Assembly (NCBI GenBank): GCA_030248295.1
Contig: JASANH010000782.1
Location: 124,001-188,000, forward strand
Direction of reading: 5' to 3'
From: Mesodorylaimus sp. YZB2_4
Taxonomy: Eukaryota; Nematoda; Enoplea; Dorylaimida; Dorylaimidae
DNA length: 64,000 bases
Each line of letters starts with the position of its first letter. Positions within the stretch are counted from its first letter, which is position 1. Below are positions 44,276 to 53,680 of the stretch, piece by piece. Under the pieces are notes generated by a model. That model had not been told where the DNA came from and ran no database searches. It saw only the letters and a program-made list of their open reading frames with translations. The position numbers and the translations under genes are program-made.

Positions 44276-44851
44276 ATGTGCGTGACACATCGCTCCCGCC
44301 CAAGAGCATTATTCCAAGGAAATAAATATACTTGGGTGCGAGTGGGCCAAGTTGTAAGTAGAAACATTTTATAAATATTTCTTCTTATTCAATATAAATT
44401 GAAACCGTTTTAGCTTTGCCTGTTCTTTGCCGCTTATGCTCTTGCCTCGTACAGAACTTGCGAAAAGAAGACTTACACGCAAGGCAGGCGCTCAAAGTCC
44501 ACTTGCCTACCCACGAACAACACGCTGAGCATTAGCTATTGGGCTGATCCCAATGGCCACAAGGAGTTGACTGGTCAATTCGGAGTTTTCGGCATCGCTT
44601 TGGTATTTGCCATCGTCTCCATTATTCTGGTCAAAACCACTTTGACTCGTCGACAACCAACTCAAGTGGTGGTCGTACAGACTCCAGTCTATAACACACA
44701 ATATCAGCCACCGATGGGCACCCAACCAAATCAATGGTGGACCATACAAACGCCAATGCAACAACAGGTTTATGAAACACATCAAACTGTCGTGCCTACC
44801 AAGCCACCAACTCCACCGCAGTCCGGACTAGTAAGATTAAGTTTTGTTTAA
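44276..44851 (+). CDS. Small two-pass membrane protein with Pro/Gln-rich tail, two exons
   Basis: Exon 1 (44276-44353) encodes MCVTHRSRPRALFQGNKY... and ends GTT|GTAAGT. A 60-base intron with a pyrimidine-rich GTTTTAG end leads to exon 2 from 44414, in phase 0. Exon 2 gives LCLFFAAYALASY (TM), a cysteine-bearing extracellular loop (CEKK...STCLPTNNTLS), FGVFGIALVFAIVSIILV (TM) and a cytoplasmic tail rich in PTQ, YQPP and KPPTPP. These proline motifs are typical of SH3/WW ligands. Further 5' exons with two more helices would make it a tetraspan; none was found. A GTAAGA near 44829 could extend it into another exon. Confidence 0.5.
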
Positions 44852-45183
44852 TCTTGTAGGCCAGGAAGGAACCCCAGCCAGGAACCTCTTAACCAGGAAC
44901 CCCAGCCATTTCTGGACTTGAATGTTGGGTCCTGATTGTATATTGGCGGTAACAGACGCAATCACATGGTGTTGGTTCGACTTCAGCTTAGTTGTTCTTT
45001 GTCTCTTCCTGATCGTTCCAGAGAGCTCAATTTTTGGCCCTTTTCCCGCTGGTAGAGAGGCATATCGGGATGCATGCCCGACAAGAGTGCGATATCGGCG
45101 GTTATCCTTTAAGGTGATCATACTCACGATAAGCCCGTGGCCCGTTAGAGTCAAGGAGAGCCCCCGCCCCTCAAAGCCTCCCT

Positions 45184-45208
45184 CGCGGGGTGGGGGGGTG
45201 GGGGGATG
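45184..45208 (+). other. G-quadruplex-type tract
   Basis: GGGG-T-GGGGGGG-T-GGGGGG gives runs of four or more G separated by single T, with CCCCCGCCCC about 20 bases upstream as a potential partner. Confidence 0.5.
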
Positions 45209-46304
45209 CAAGAGTCACCCACCGCCAGCCGTGCACGCAAAACAACTGCACCGCTTTCTGACAAGCAGACTTGAAACTCACGATCAGGTCACCACTCAGG
45301 GCGACCTCCGCTAGACGTTCATGTTTCTCATTGTTTCCGCGGTGATAAGTTAACTGATTGTGAGCGAGCAGCATGGAAAAGGGCAATGGCAGGCAAGAAG
45401 CCTGGCGATTCTAAGGTGAACTATGGCATAAAATCTCATAAAATTCGTGCGAAATGTTTCTATTCCTGTTACCCTTGTAATCGTGCTAGCATCGATACTG
45501 ATCGTGAGTGTGATGCTGATCCTAAATTATCAACTTATAAGCTAGGGTGGCCGTTGGGGAAAGTCCTACACATTGTTTGGGCCAGCACCTCTGACCAGGA
45601 CACTGCAGTTCTGTTCCAGCTGAGGACAGCAGTTTAATAAGTCCGTCGCTGGCTGCACACCTTCAGTAGCTCTCGGTGACTCGTGTACCGTCAACTGGCT
45701 CTGTCTGAAAGGAACCTCGTTTCTCGCCCAGTGTCATCCTGGGACGCTGGTGCTGGCGCAAGAATGTCCTCGCTTTGAGGTGCTCCTAGTGCAGAAGCAC
45801 AAAGTGAAGCTCCCTACAGCTAGTCACCTCACGACCTCGGTTATGACTGCAGGCTGGCTGCGGGCAAGTCACATGCGGAACTAGGGCGGCACTAGGCTCA
45901 ACCCATAAAAATTTTAAAAAATTACCGAGGTTGTTTTTATAAAATACATTGTCAATACATTTCGCGCGCCCATTGATTTTTTTAAATAATTTTGCCCCTG
46001 CTCATTTTTGCTCATCGGCTGTGTCCGTCGTCCAAACCGCCTCTCCCTCATTCAGTGCTCGACCCTTCGCCCGTCGGCCCATCAGCGTTACCGTTATTGG
46101 TGCCCGACTCGGCAGGGACTGAGCAGGAACGATTCGAACCATGTACGCGGGTAGATATTCACCCGTGATTGGGGGGGGGGGGGGGAATCACATAGTATTA
46201 TCTTTTTTCATGTGCTCAGCAAAAATTTAAAATTCAGGCAGAAATTAAACACTCTCGTGCTCGTGATCAAATCTTTTATAACCTCTTATTCTCTTCTGTT
46301 TCAG

Positions 46305-46580
46305 GTCAAATTTGTCATCTGTTTGAGCGCCCTCGTCACTCTGGCCGCTGGTGGTATCGAAGCATGGTACGCATCTGGGTTCGGAAAGGTACCACCGTAC
46401 ATTCTATCGTGGGCTGCATCTTCGGTAAGATCAATTTCTGTCCCATTCATCTGCAAACATATGCTTGTAATAATATTTTAGGGATTATGTTTCGCGGCAG
46501 CCGTGTTTTACATTGCTGACTTCATTATCGGGATGAGCATCGCGAATAGCACAGTCGGAGTGACAGATGCAGTGCCATGA
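46305..46580 (+). CDS. 3' exons of a MARVEL/tetraspan-like small membrane protein
   Basis: Exon (46305-46424; acceptor CTGTTTCAG) encodes VKFVICLSALVTLAAGGIEAW...VPPYILSWAASS. A 57-base GTAAGA...TTTTAG intron follows, then exon 46482-46580 in phase 0: GLCFAAAVFYIADFIIG and a short tail to TGA. Two membrane helices joined by a small loop resemble TM3-TM4 of four-helix (MARVEL-like) proteins. The second exon start resembles LCLFFAAYALAS of the gene at 44276, suggesting related genes. The 5' exon(s) are not identified; a G run at 46170-46183 lies in between. Confidence 0.5.
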
Positions 46581-46686
46581 AACCGTATGCCTACAGTACA
46601 GCATGCAGTTACCGCGATCCTGCTACCGATTTACTGTTGTGCTTTTTTTTGGATGTAATCGAACAAGCATTATGTATGGGTCAAAT

Positions 46687-46692
46687 ATTCTT
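46687..46692 (-). terminator. Poly(A) signal AATAAA for the receptor 3' exon
   Basis: AATAAAG on the minus strand, about 30 bases beyond the TAA at 46724-46726. Confidence 0.5.
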
Positions 46693-46723
46693 TATTTGAT
46701 ATTATAAATCACATATTTCAATT

Positions 46724-47020
46724 CTAACTTAATGGAACCACTGCATTTTGGCTAGTCTTCATAAAAATATTCATAAACGACTCTCGAAAAACAGGATTCA
46801 ATTTAAAATAAACAAATATATGAGATATAGAGCTAGTAAAAAGGAATAATGAAACGACAGGTGAAAATTTAACAATATTCTCAAGAGAAACGTATTTCGT
46901 AAACATTGTTGCCACGATACTGATACCCCCGTAATTAAGCACATACACTAGCCCTACCATGCACATGGCCGGGCACCTATTAGAGGGGGGCATCCAATTA
47001 AGCAGTGTCTTTTTGTGCTG
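46724..47020 (-). pseudogene. 7TM receptor C-terminal fragment or last exon
   Basis: The minus frame reads CMVGLVYVLNYGGISIVATMF (TM6-like), a short loop, then FSPVVSLFLFTSSISHIFVYFKLNPVFRESF (TM7 plus helix 8, with the SxxNPVFRE pattern common in 7TM receptors), and a stop followed by a poly(A) signal. The frame is closed upstream at about 47026. No TM1-TM5 is visible up to the next gene, so this is either the last exon of a gene whose other exons are lost, or a relic. It resembles the end of the 42613 receptor in layout. Confidence 0.5.
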
Positions 47021-47049
47021 CGTTCACACTCAATGTATTAATTTCCAAG

Positions 47050-47252
47050 ATGCTCGTTGCAGAAGACATCGTTTCATTGGAACGTGCTGCAGAAAAAATT
47101 GCAAAAACCAGCGGATGGTCGGACTATTTGGTAAGAGGTCCATTGTTTGCCCAACAAAAACCGAAATTTAGGTCAAGCTATCAGGATTGCATAAACGGAT
47201 GGTAGAATTAAAGGTAAAAAAAACGAGATATCAACGAACAACAGAAGGCTGA
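47050..47252 (+). CDS. Possible two-exon short protein (speculative)
   Basis: MLVAEDIVSLERAAEKIAK...DYL ends at GTAAGA (47131). A 41-base gap ends AATTTAG, and the frame resumes in phase 0 with VKLSGLHKRMVELKVKK to TGA. The sequence is amphipathic and charged. It is supported only by splice-site and frame agreement, and it overlaps nothing better. Confidence 0.2.
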
Positions 47253-47613
47253 GTTTTGATTTTATGAGCAAGTACAATGATTCTAGCGAGCCTTTGTGTA
47301 AACGTTTAATGGAACTTTTGAGCCGCACCTGCTTCGCTGCAGCATCAGTGAAGATATCCAACTTCACTTGTGGGATCGAAAGCCCAGGATTTACATATGG
47401 CAAAAAGTAAAGATCTTAGAAAGAGGACCGCTAATTCTGTGTAGGGCTCCCTTGTTCTGCCTGAGATCTAGGTAAATTCTAGAGAAGATCTTAGCACGGA
47501 CTCACAAAGTTTTAGTGAGAAAAAAGCAAAGATCATTGTGAGAAAATGCCATTCCGGGAAATACGAGACAGACAAACAGCATTTTATTTCAGGCCACAAA
47601 AACTCGCTAATTT

Positions 47614-49638
47614 TCAAAACTCTGTCCATGTTGAACTTCTGTTTTTTCTCCAATTTTCGCCCTTATTACTCACACGTTCACGTTTTTCTTCCCATTCCAC
47701 TTTCATTTTTTCCCCATCGTTAGTACGAGTATTTGCCTTTTTTTCAATCATATCCATTTCCAACGTTTTTATTCTTTTTTCCAACTCCAAAGTTTTTGCA
47801 ATCATCTCCTCTCTTTCCATTGCCAAGAATTTTTGAAATTCCATCTTTTCTTTTTTAAACTTTTCCTTCAAATTTTCATTTTCTTCTTTCGCAAAATCGT
47901 AACTACGTCCTAATTTTTCAATTTTTTGTATCAAACTTTCAATTTGCTTATGATTTTCGTTACTTTTCCTTCTCTCTTCTTCATTTTCACTCGATTCCAT
48001 GCCGAGTTTAGCTAATTGAAGCCAAGACGAGACGAATGCTGTTGCATCCACATCACCAGTCGTTGATGAGTTTGGTGAAATTGATGAAATTTGAAGACTC
48101 TTCTTTTTACGTTTATAAGCGAAATAAACAATAATAAATCCACGCCACATTCCGAAAAGACTAAATGATAAGAAAATACCTAAATTACCACCAAGTTCAC
48201 CCAACATTTCCATCCAGCTATTTTTGAAATTTTCTTGAAATACAACAAATGTACTTTTTGCGCAAACGATAGTAAAATACATTCGATACATTGGATTGGT
48301 ACTGGCACTAATATTCCATTCTTTACCATCAATTTCAGTATTCCGATTATATTCGTGAGTTGTGCAAGGAATCACCATTTCGTCAGTACATTGACTCGCA
48401 TCATATTCAACTGATCGAGCGCACTCCCCATATTTTTTTAATGAACAATATGAAAGTGCATTTCGTTTTGAATCGTCGCGATATAATCTTCTATAAGTGA
48501 ATGGAAGACATTGACATTGATCGACTATAGAATCTAGAAGACATTTATATAAACAATTTTCAACACTGGTCAAATTTGTGCATTTTCCACAATATTTTTC
48601 AGAATGGACATCAGTCGAATTATAAATACCAGCATTTTGGAAATTAATTACACTCGTTAAAATTGATTTTTGTAATGCTGGATCAGACTGCTCTACTTGC
48701 ATACTAATAATACCCGGTACTTTAAATGGTGAGAATGATTGATGAACGTACGATAAAGGTGGCGGGGGGTTGTCGGGATCCAATGGCATTATCCCTAATT
48801 CTATCGTTGACGTTGTCGTGTTCCCAATAAAATCTAATGGGATTAGAAATTGAATAGTCCTTTCAGAAAGACGATCAACTGTAAATGTAACTGGTACATA
48901 TTTTAGATGTGGTAATGGGGGTCGAATTAGACGTGCGAAGTTAGGTTTAATAATTCGAGACAAAGTTTTTTCGACTAATCGATCAGCGTGTGGACTTTGA
49001 ATAAATGTATCGATTAGTGCAGTAATATTTGGACGTAATATCAAACTAGGTATGTGATAAAATGCATCCGCATATGCCGATAATCCTTGGCTAGCATTAA
49101 AGAAAAAATTCACAAATAAATCATGCTCTTCTATATGATTTATAAAAAGATCGTGTTTTGTAAAACCGACTAAAAATTTATTATCAATATAAGCAATAGC
49201 ATCTGTCATTGTTGCAACATCGATAGCACTTTCGACTCCAAATTTTTCCAAGCTCTTTCCATAAAAATTTTTTTCATATAATCTTCGCTCGAGTCTCCGG
49301 ACCGCGTACCATCCGCCTGATTTGTAATCATCAGTTGGAAGCAAGTTTTTCAATTGTTTTCCACGTAATGACCATGTTTCAGGGAAAATAGTATTTTCCG
49401 CGAATGTGTAGGATATTGTAAGATATTGGGTGAATGGGAGGATATTTCGGGCAGTTCTCACTGTGGTGGTCGTCACGATATTGTCATACCAGTAAGCATA
49501 GAGAACCCAATATCCGTTATAAATGGAAAGTGCACTGAGAATTGCTACGACGATTGCACTGATTGCATAAATTTTATGCTTGACAAGTAATTTCAATATC
49601 ATAGTTTTTGAGGCATATAACGCGCAAATTTTGATCAA
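47614..49638 (-). CDS. DEG/ENaC channel subunit with a long coiled-coil C-terminus
   Basis: Single exon, 674 residues. TM1 is at about 22-50, and a large Cys-rich extracellular domain follows. It contains YCGKCTNLTSVENCLYKC and CQCLPFTYRRLY, matching the conserved ...C...C.C.P.. palm/thumb cysteines of the family. TM2 is at about 480-510 in EMLGELGGNLGIFLSFSLFGMWRGFIIVYF; the filter-region Gly is present but GxS is less clear (LSFSLF). After TM2 the cytoplasmic tail runs about 160 residues. Its last part (about 550-650) is almost all Glu/Lys/Leu heptads (IESLIQKIEKL, EENENLKEKFKKEKMEFQKFL, LELEKRIKTLEMDMIEKK), a strong coiled coil. That tail is far longer than usual and suggests clustering or cytoskeletal tethering. 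Confidence 0.88.
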   Translation of the reverse strand: MIKICALYASKTMILKLLVKHKIYAISAIVVAILSALSIYNGYWVLYAYWYDNIVTTTTVRTARNILPFTQYLTISYTFAENTIFPETWSLRGKQLKNLLPTDDYKSGGWYAVRRLERRLYEKNFYGKSLEKFGVESAIDVATMTDAIAYIDNKFLVGFTKHDLFINHIEEHDLFVNFFFNASQGLSAYADAFYHIPSLILRPNITALIDTFIQSPHADRLVEKTLSRIIKPNFARLIRPPLPHLKYVPVTFTVDRLSERTIQFLIPLDFIGNTTTSTIELGIMPLDPDNPPPPLSYVHQSFSPFKVPGIISMQVEQSDPALQKSILTSVINFQNAGIYNSTDVHSEKYCGKCTNLTSVENCLYKCLLDSIVDQCQCLPFTYRRLYRDDSKRNALSYCSLKKYGECARSVEYDASQCTDEMVIPCTTHEYNRNTEIDGKEWNISASTNPMYRMYFTIVCAKSTFVVFQENFKNSWMEMLGELGGNLGIFLSFSLFGMWRGFIIVYFAYKRKKKSLQISSISPNSSTTGDVDATAFVSSWLQLAKLGMESSENEEERRKSNENHKQIESLIQKIEKLGRSYDFAKEENENLKEKFKKEKMEFQKFLAMEREEMIAKTLELEKRIKTLEMDMIEKKANTRTNDGEKMKVEWEEKRERVSNKGENWRKNRSSTWTEF

Positions 49639-50529
49639 AAGATACCACAGTCAGAAAATGATGACAAAAAATCTGGATCAGGGAGGAAGTTGATGGGTGA
49701 TTCGAATTTTGAGACTATTACCCGTCTTGTGGCTTTTCAAATCCGGATTTCCAGCCACCTGAAAGAAGCTTGTAAGCTGCTTGCGAGACATGCAAACAAA
49801 TGGTCTTATGACGGCTGTTCCATGAACCTGTTCAATAAAGATTTTTCTGGAGGATACTTGAAAATTTCACAAAAGTCTGTCCAACAATTCTACCACAGGT
49901 CAGGCCTATTTCAAGATGACTATTGACAAATCCAAAGATTCAAGCAGGGGGTGCCATGTGTCGACGTCGCTGGCTAAAAGTCAAAAGCATCTTGAGATGT
50001 GAGTTTTTCATGAACTCTTGTTAAGAGCTCTTACATTTATGTTGACCATGCAATCTCGTGGCCCACTTCCAGGCCTTAGATTTTTGTGATATTTATCTGA
50101 CACGGATAGGCCATGTCAGCAGCAAAAGTTTTCGTGTGACATTAGAAGCTCTTTGTGTGAAAAAGTGGAGTGGAAGCAGAAGCTGGCCATGTTTTACATC
50201 GGAAAATAGTCAATTCAATGATGTGAACAAGAACATTCAGCACATTCAGGGGCGAGCCAGAAAAGCGCCACAGTCAAGAAGATTGGTGGACGAATTCGAA
50301 AAGTCAGTTAGCAGGGGAATGCCCAAGAAGAGGCACTCAGATGGGATCATGGTGAACGAGGATTGCCAAACTACCCATTGATGAGATCTTCGGATACTCT
50401 CTTCCAAGATCTCGACCTGTTTGGCTCACAGAAGCATCTGACTAAATGACTGACTTACTTACTTTATTGTGTCAACAAGGGCGGGCTGGTGTGCATAGCT
50501 GCGTTTTTTAACTCTGAAGAAAAATTCAG

Positions 50530-50600
50530 CGAGGTTCTGGAGATTAACCCCACCATTTGGCTGGCTGTCGTATCATCATCGAGCATCACCACTGACAGAT
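50530..50600 (-). mobile_element. tRNA-like SINE, family C, copy 1 (degenerate)
   Basis: Minus strand: GATGATACGACAGCCAGCCAAATGGTGGGGTTAATCTCC, matching the better-preserved head at 51770-51846. Confidence 0.4.
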
Positions 50601-50928
50601 CGCATCTACTTAATTTATGCATAACATATCATATTTGAGTATGCCGTATGTCTTGTCTCGTATTGTGCTTTTTGCCTGTATGATACAATGCTGCGCATAA
50701 TAGGCAAGCTCGAAATCCCGATTCTGATCAGGATGGACCCTCCCAGCTATACCAATCCTCATAAAAAGTTCGGGCCTTTGAGATATAATTTTTTACTTCT
50801 CCAGGGAGCAGGACTAGTGTTTGAGAAAATCTGGCAGATAATTGAACTGATAAACAAGAAAGGAGGGGGATCTCTTTGCTAATTTGTGACCGCTTCTTCT
50901 GCACTTGTACTTTCTCCTTGGATTGAAC

Positions 50929-51135
50929 CCTGCTCATATGGCACTTTTGTTGTGTAAAAATCTCCATGCAATGACGGGGTGTACTACTTTTTCCAGACTC
51001 GTACAAGTTCAAAGTCGACGTGTACAAAACTGGAAAGAATAAAATTGCTGACGTGGACAGCAGGAGAAAGTCTCAAAGTCCATGACCGAACCCATCATTT
51101 ACATGCAATGGTATTCCTTCTGTGCAACTGTGTGC
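50929..51135 (+). repeat. Dispersed ~200-bp direct repeat, copy 1
   Basis: Shares CATATGGCACTTTTGTTGTG, AATCTCCATGCAATGACG, TCAAAGTCGACGTGTACAAAA and TCTCAAAGTCC with 55765-55965. Confidence 0.6.
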
Positions 51136-51769
51136 TGTATGTCTCTTTAGAACAATTATTATCTATCTGAAAAAATTATGTCGTATCCACAGATGGCGCT
51201 TTTGGAAAGTGTTCAGGTCGCACAGACAGACAGCAAGAAAAACGAATTCAATATCATTTTATTTGCAATAAAGGGTCAATATCATTTTCTTTGCAATAAA
51301 GGGCGTGTAGACCGTCACAGTCCCCTTACATCAGTTAAAAGTCAATTACTACAGTAATGCTGAAATTAATCCTATGCACTAATTCTATGAGAAATTTGTT
51401 TTCGCTGATATTTTTTGTGGTTAAAGGCTTTAATTCGTGCTTTTTTGATTTAAAAAGTGACCAAGAATTGAAGCTTTTCTCTATGAAAAAAGCGTGAAAT
51501 GTACAATAGGGTGTGCACAGGCTTTTCATGCGCGTCCTTCCAACCAAGTCAGCAACAAGTCACAGCGCAAAATTCAAATTTTATGTCGCACGTTACCTTT
51601 TAAATGGCTCACACAACATTTAACGCATACGAATTTTATGATAACACCCTTCAATAACATTTAAGGAAGAATTCAAGAACTGACTAATTTCGAAAAGCCT
51701 TGTCAGCAGGAAAAATTTTGGTATGTCCGTTCGAAGCTTTTTATGTGAAAAAAAGCTGGTCGGGGATAG

Positions 51770-51846
51770 ATGCTCGGGGCTCGAACGAGAAACCCACAAT
51801 TGGCTGGCTGTCGCGTTACTACGACAGTCACCATTGACCTCTTACC
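51770..51846 (-). mobile_element. tRNA-like SINE, family C, copy 2
   Basis: Minus strand: an A-box-like TGTCGTAGTAACGCG and a B-box GTTCGAGCCCC are spaced as in a tRNA, followed by CGAGCA. It is inside a region sharing further flanking sequence with copy 1. Confidence 0.5.
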
Positions 51847-52818
51847 ATGTGCACTAATTTTGGATGATTAAGTTCACTCTATGATCTATGTCATATTTCA
51901 GCCTCTGTCATACTCTAAGACCTTTATCATATTTCAGCAATCTCGTCTTTGCTCGATGCCTGTATGATGTTACATAGAAAAGAAAGAGGCCGGGATCCCA
52001 CTGCGGGATCTCACAGGCATAATTAGCGTAATGAAGAGCGTTTCTTCTAACTTTACGACACCGCATTGCCATTCGTGGCCATTGCGGACTCCTTAAAATG
52101 GAGGGTACACCTTGTGAATCTTGTAAGTTAATTAACCAACAACTGTGCCAATCTAGTTCTTTACATGAAGTTGGTAAGCCAAGATTTACTTATTTTTATC
52201 TTTTTAAACTTCCCTATGAATTTTAAGCAGAAATACCTGCTGATGCGAGGCAAAGAGTGAGCGAGTAGCGCTGGAGCGGATCGTTTGTGATTTTGTGGTT
52301 TGGGGACCACGCGTTCTTTCACAGAATAGGTAGAGTGTGAGGTATGACTCGCGCTTACCCTACGTAGGATCAACTTTGTGCCCCAAATTTATTAAAACAT
52401 TTATGAAGACGAGGTGAGCACCACAAGCCATAGAGTACTTTCGACAGCTTCTTCACCCGACGACCCTTCGGGATCAAGCATCCCTGGGCCCGCTGGCTGG
52501 CGGTCCTTTTCGACAGCCTACCCAATTTTCAGCTCTGTTTTTCACTCGGGCCGCCTTTCACCAGTTTTTAGAGCGGCTGCCTGCCCGACTTTTTAAGTTC
52601 AATGGTTTTGGATTCCTCGTTGAAGTACTATAGTCATGTTGGCCAGGCTAAGACCCACGCAGTTGTCAGCCACACTACAGTAATACTGCCATCGAAGGTC
52701 TGGAGCGTCTTGGCTTGCAACGAGGGACTTCGAAGCCTTTGACCTAAAGCTGGATTCGGCCTTCTTCCTGGCCGCATTCAACCTTTTTCTTGGCCATGGC
52801 AACAGCGGCGGCGTCCAG

Positions 52819-52977
52819 TTACTTGTAGCTGCGGACTCTTGGGGCGATGACCAGCACGACGATCACACCGACGACGACTGGGATCAACCACGGATTCGAA
52901 CCTCCTTCACCATCCTCTTTCTTTGGGGTCTTGTCGTCAGCTGCATCCTCAGTCACTTTTCTAGGAACCCCCGTCAT
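52819..52977 (-). CDS. Tiny tail-anchored membrane protein, 52 residues
   Basis: The ATG at 52977 has a purine-rich leader (GAGAAAAAATGA). The product starts MTGVPRKVTEDAADDKTPKK, has an acidic/basic EDGEGGSN hinge, and ends in one hydrophobic helix NPWLIPVVVGVIVVLVIAP plus RVRSYK before the stop. This layout (short charged cytosolic part, C-terminal helix, basic end) is that of tail-anchored ER or mitochondrial proteins such as SERP/RAMP4 or small TOM subunits, but the sequence matches none that I recognise. An upstream extension in the same frame (to 53166) runs into SINE-like DNA and is probably not coding. Confidence 0.4.
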   Translation of the reverse strand: MTGVPRKVTEDAADDKTPKKEDGEGGSNPWLIPVVVGVIVVLVIAPRVRSYK

Positions 52978-53137
52978 TTTTTCTCGCTGCCATTTTTTTG
53001 CTTGACAGAGTGGTCCAAATTGGGCGTAAGGGGTGCAGCGGCCAGCATTCGTATGTCCGAATTGCTTGGAGCGAATGGATGGACTCGTCCGTGCGGATGA
53101 TCCCCGGTGATGGAGGTCGCGGTTAAACTCCTGCTGA

Positions 53138-53195
53138 CCTTGCACGCCAGGCTGTGGGTGACTCACCCGGTGCCGTAGAGGTGCTCAGAGACGGA
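53138..53195 (+). repeat. SINE family B tail scrap
   Basis: TGACCTTGCACGCCAGGCTGTGGGTGACTCACCCGGTGCCGTAGAGG matches 60540-60595 next to the family B SINE head. An inverse piece occurs near 40110-40136. Confidence 0.5.
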
Positions 53196-53680
53196 AGCTA
53201 AACGAGGAGAGCCTAGGCTGTCCAAAACCGACTGGGTTCCAAGCCCACCCGCCATATGATCCAAGAAGGTCGGTGTCCAGACCAGGATGCCAGGATGCTC
53301 CCAGGTGTAGACACGCAGAGGGACACTGCTGTGTGTGTCGCTCCCGTACAGCCCTGTTATAAGATTTGACTGCAGGCCGGCTTTAGACAAACAGGTTAGA
53401 AGGAGAGGAGCGGGGCTTGACTCACAATTTTTTTCAAATAGCGCACTTGCTTTGTAGCTCTTCTTTTCCAGTACTTACGCCTATCATTGCACATAAAAAG
53501 TACACAGCACTGTACTATGGTAGCATTTATTCCCGCACGCAGTGTTCAGAAAACTTTGAATTCATACCGTAAGTATCAAGTATATATATTTATTTGCTGT
53601 GTTTTTTCAAAACTCCTGTTAAAAAACGTCTCTCGCTTAAAATTGTGAGTTCTTTCGTCACTGCGAAAACATTTATCTAT

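Larger units (their letters stand above)
49690..52818. other. Repeat-dominated intergenic stretch
   Basis: Two tRNA-like SINE heads and one half of a ~200-bp direct repeat are listed separately. Plus frames at 49690-49926 and 50058-50381 show no domain and overlap repeated DNA (GTCAGCAGCAAAAGTTTTCG... recurs near 51700). The motif AATATCATTTT(A/C)TTTGCAATAAAGGG is tandemly repeated at 51251-51304. Confidence 0.4.

Noticed and set aside
46090-46180. tRNA-like GGTTCGAATC box on the minus strand
   Set aside because: The T-arm stem does not pair and no acceptor stem can be formed.
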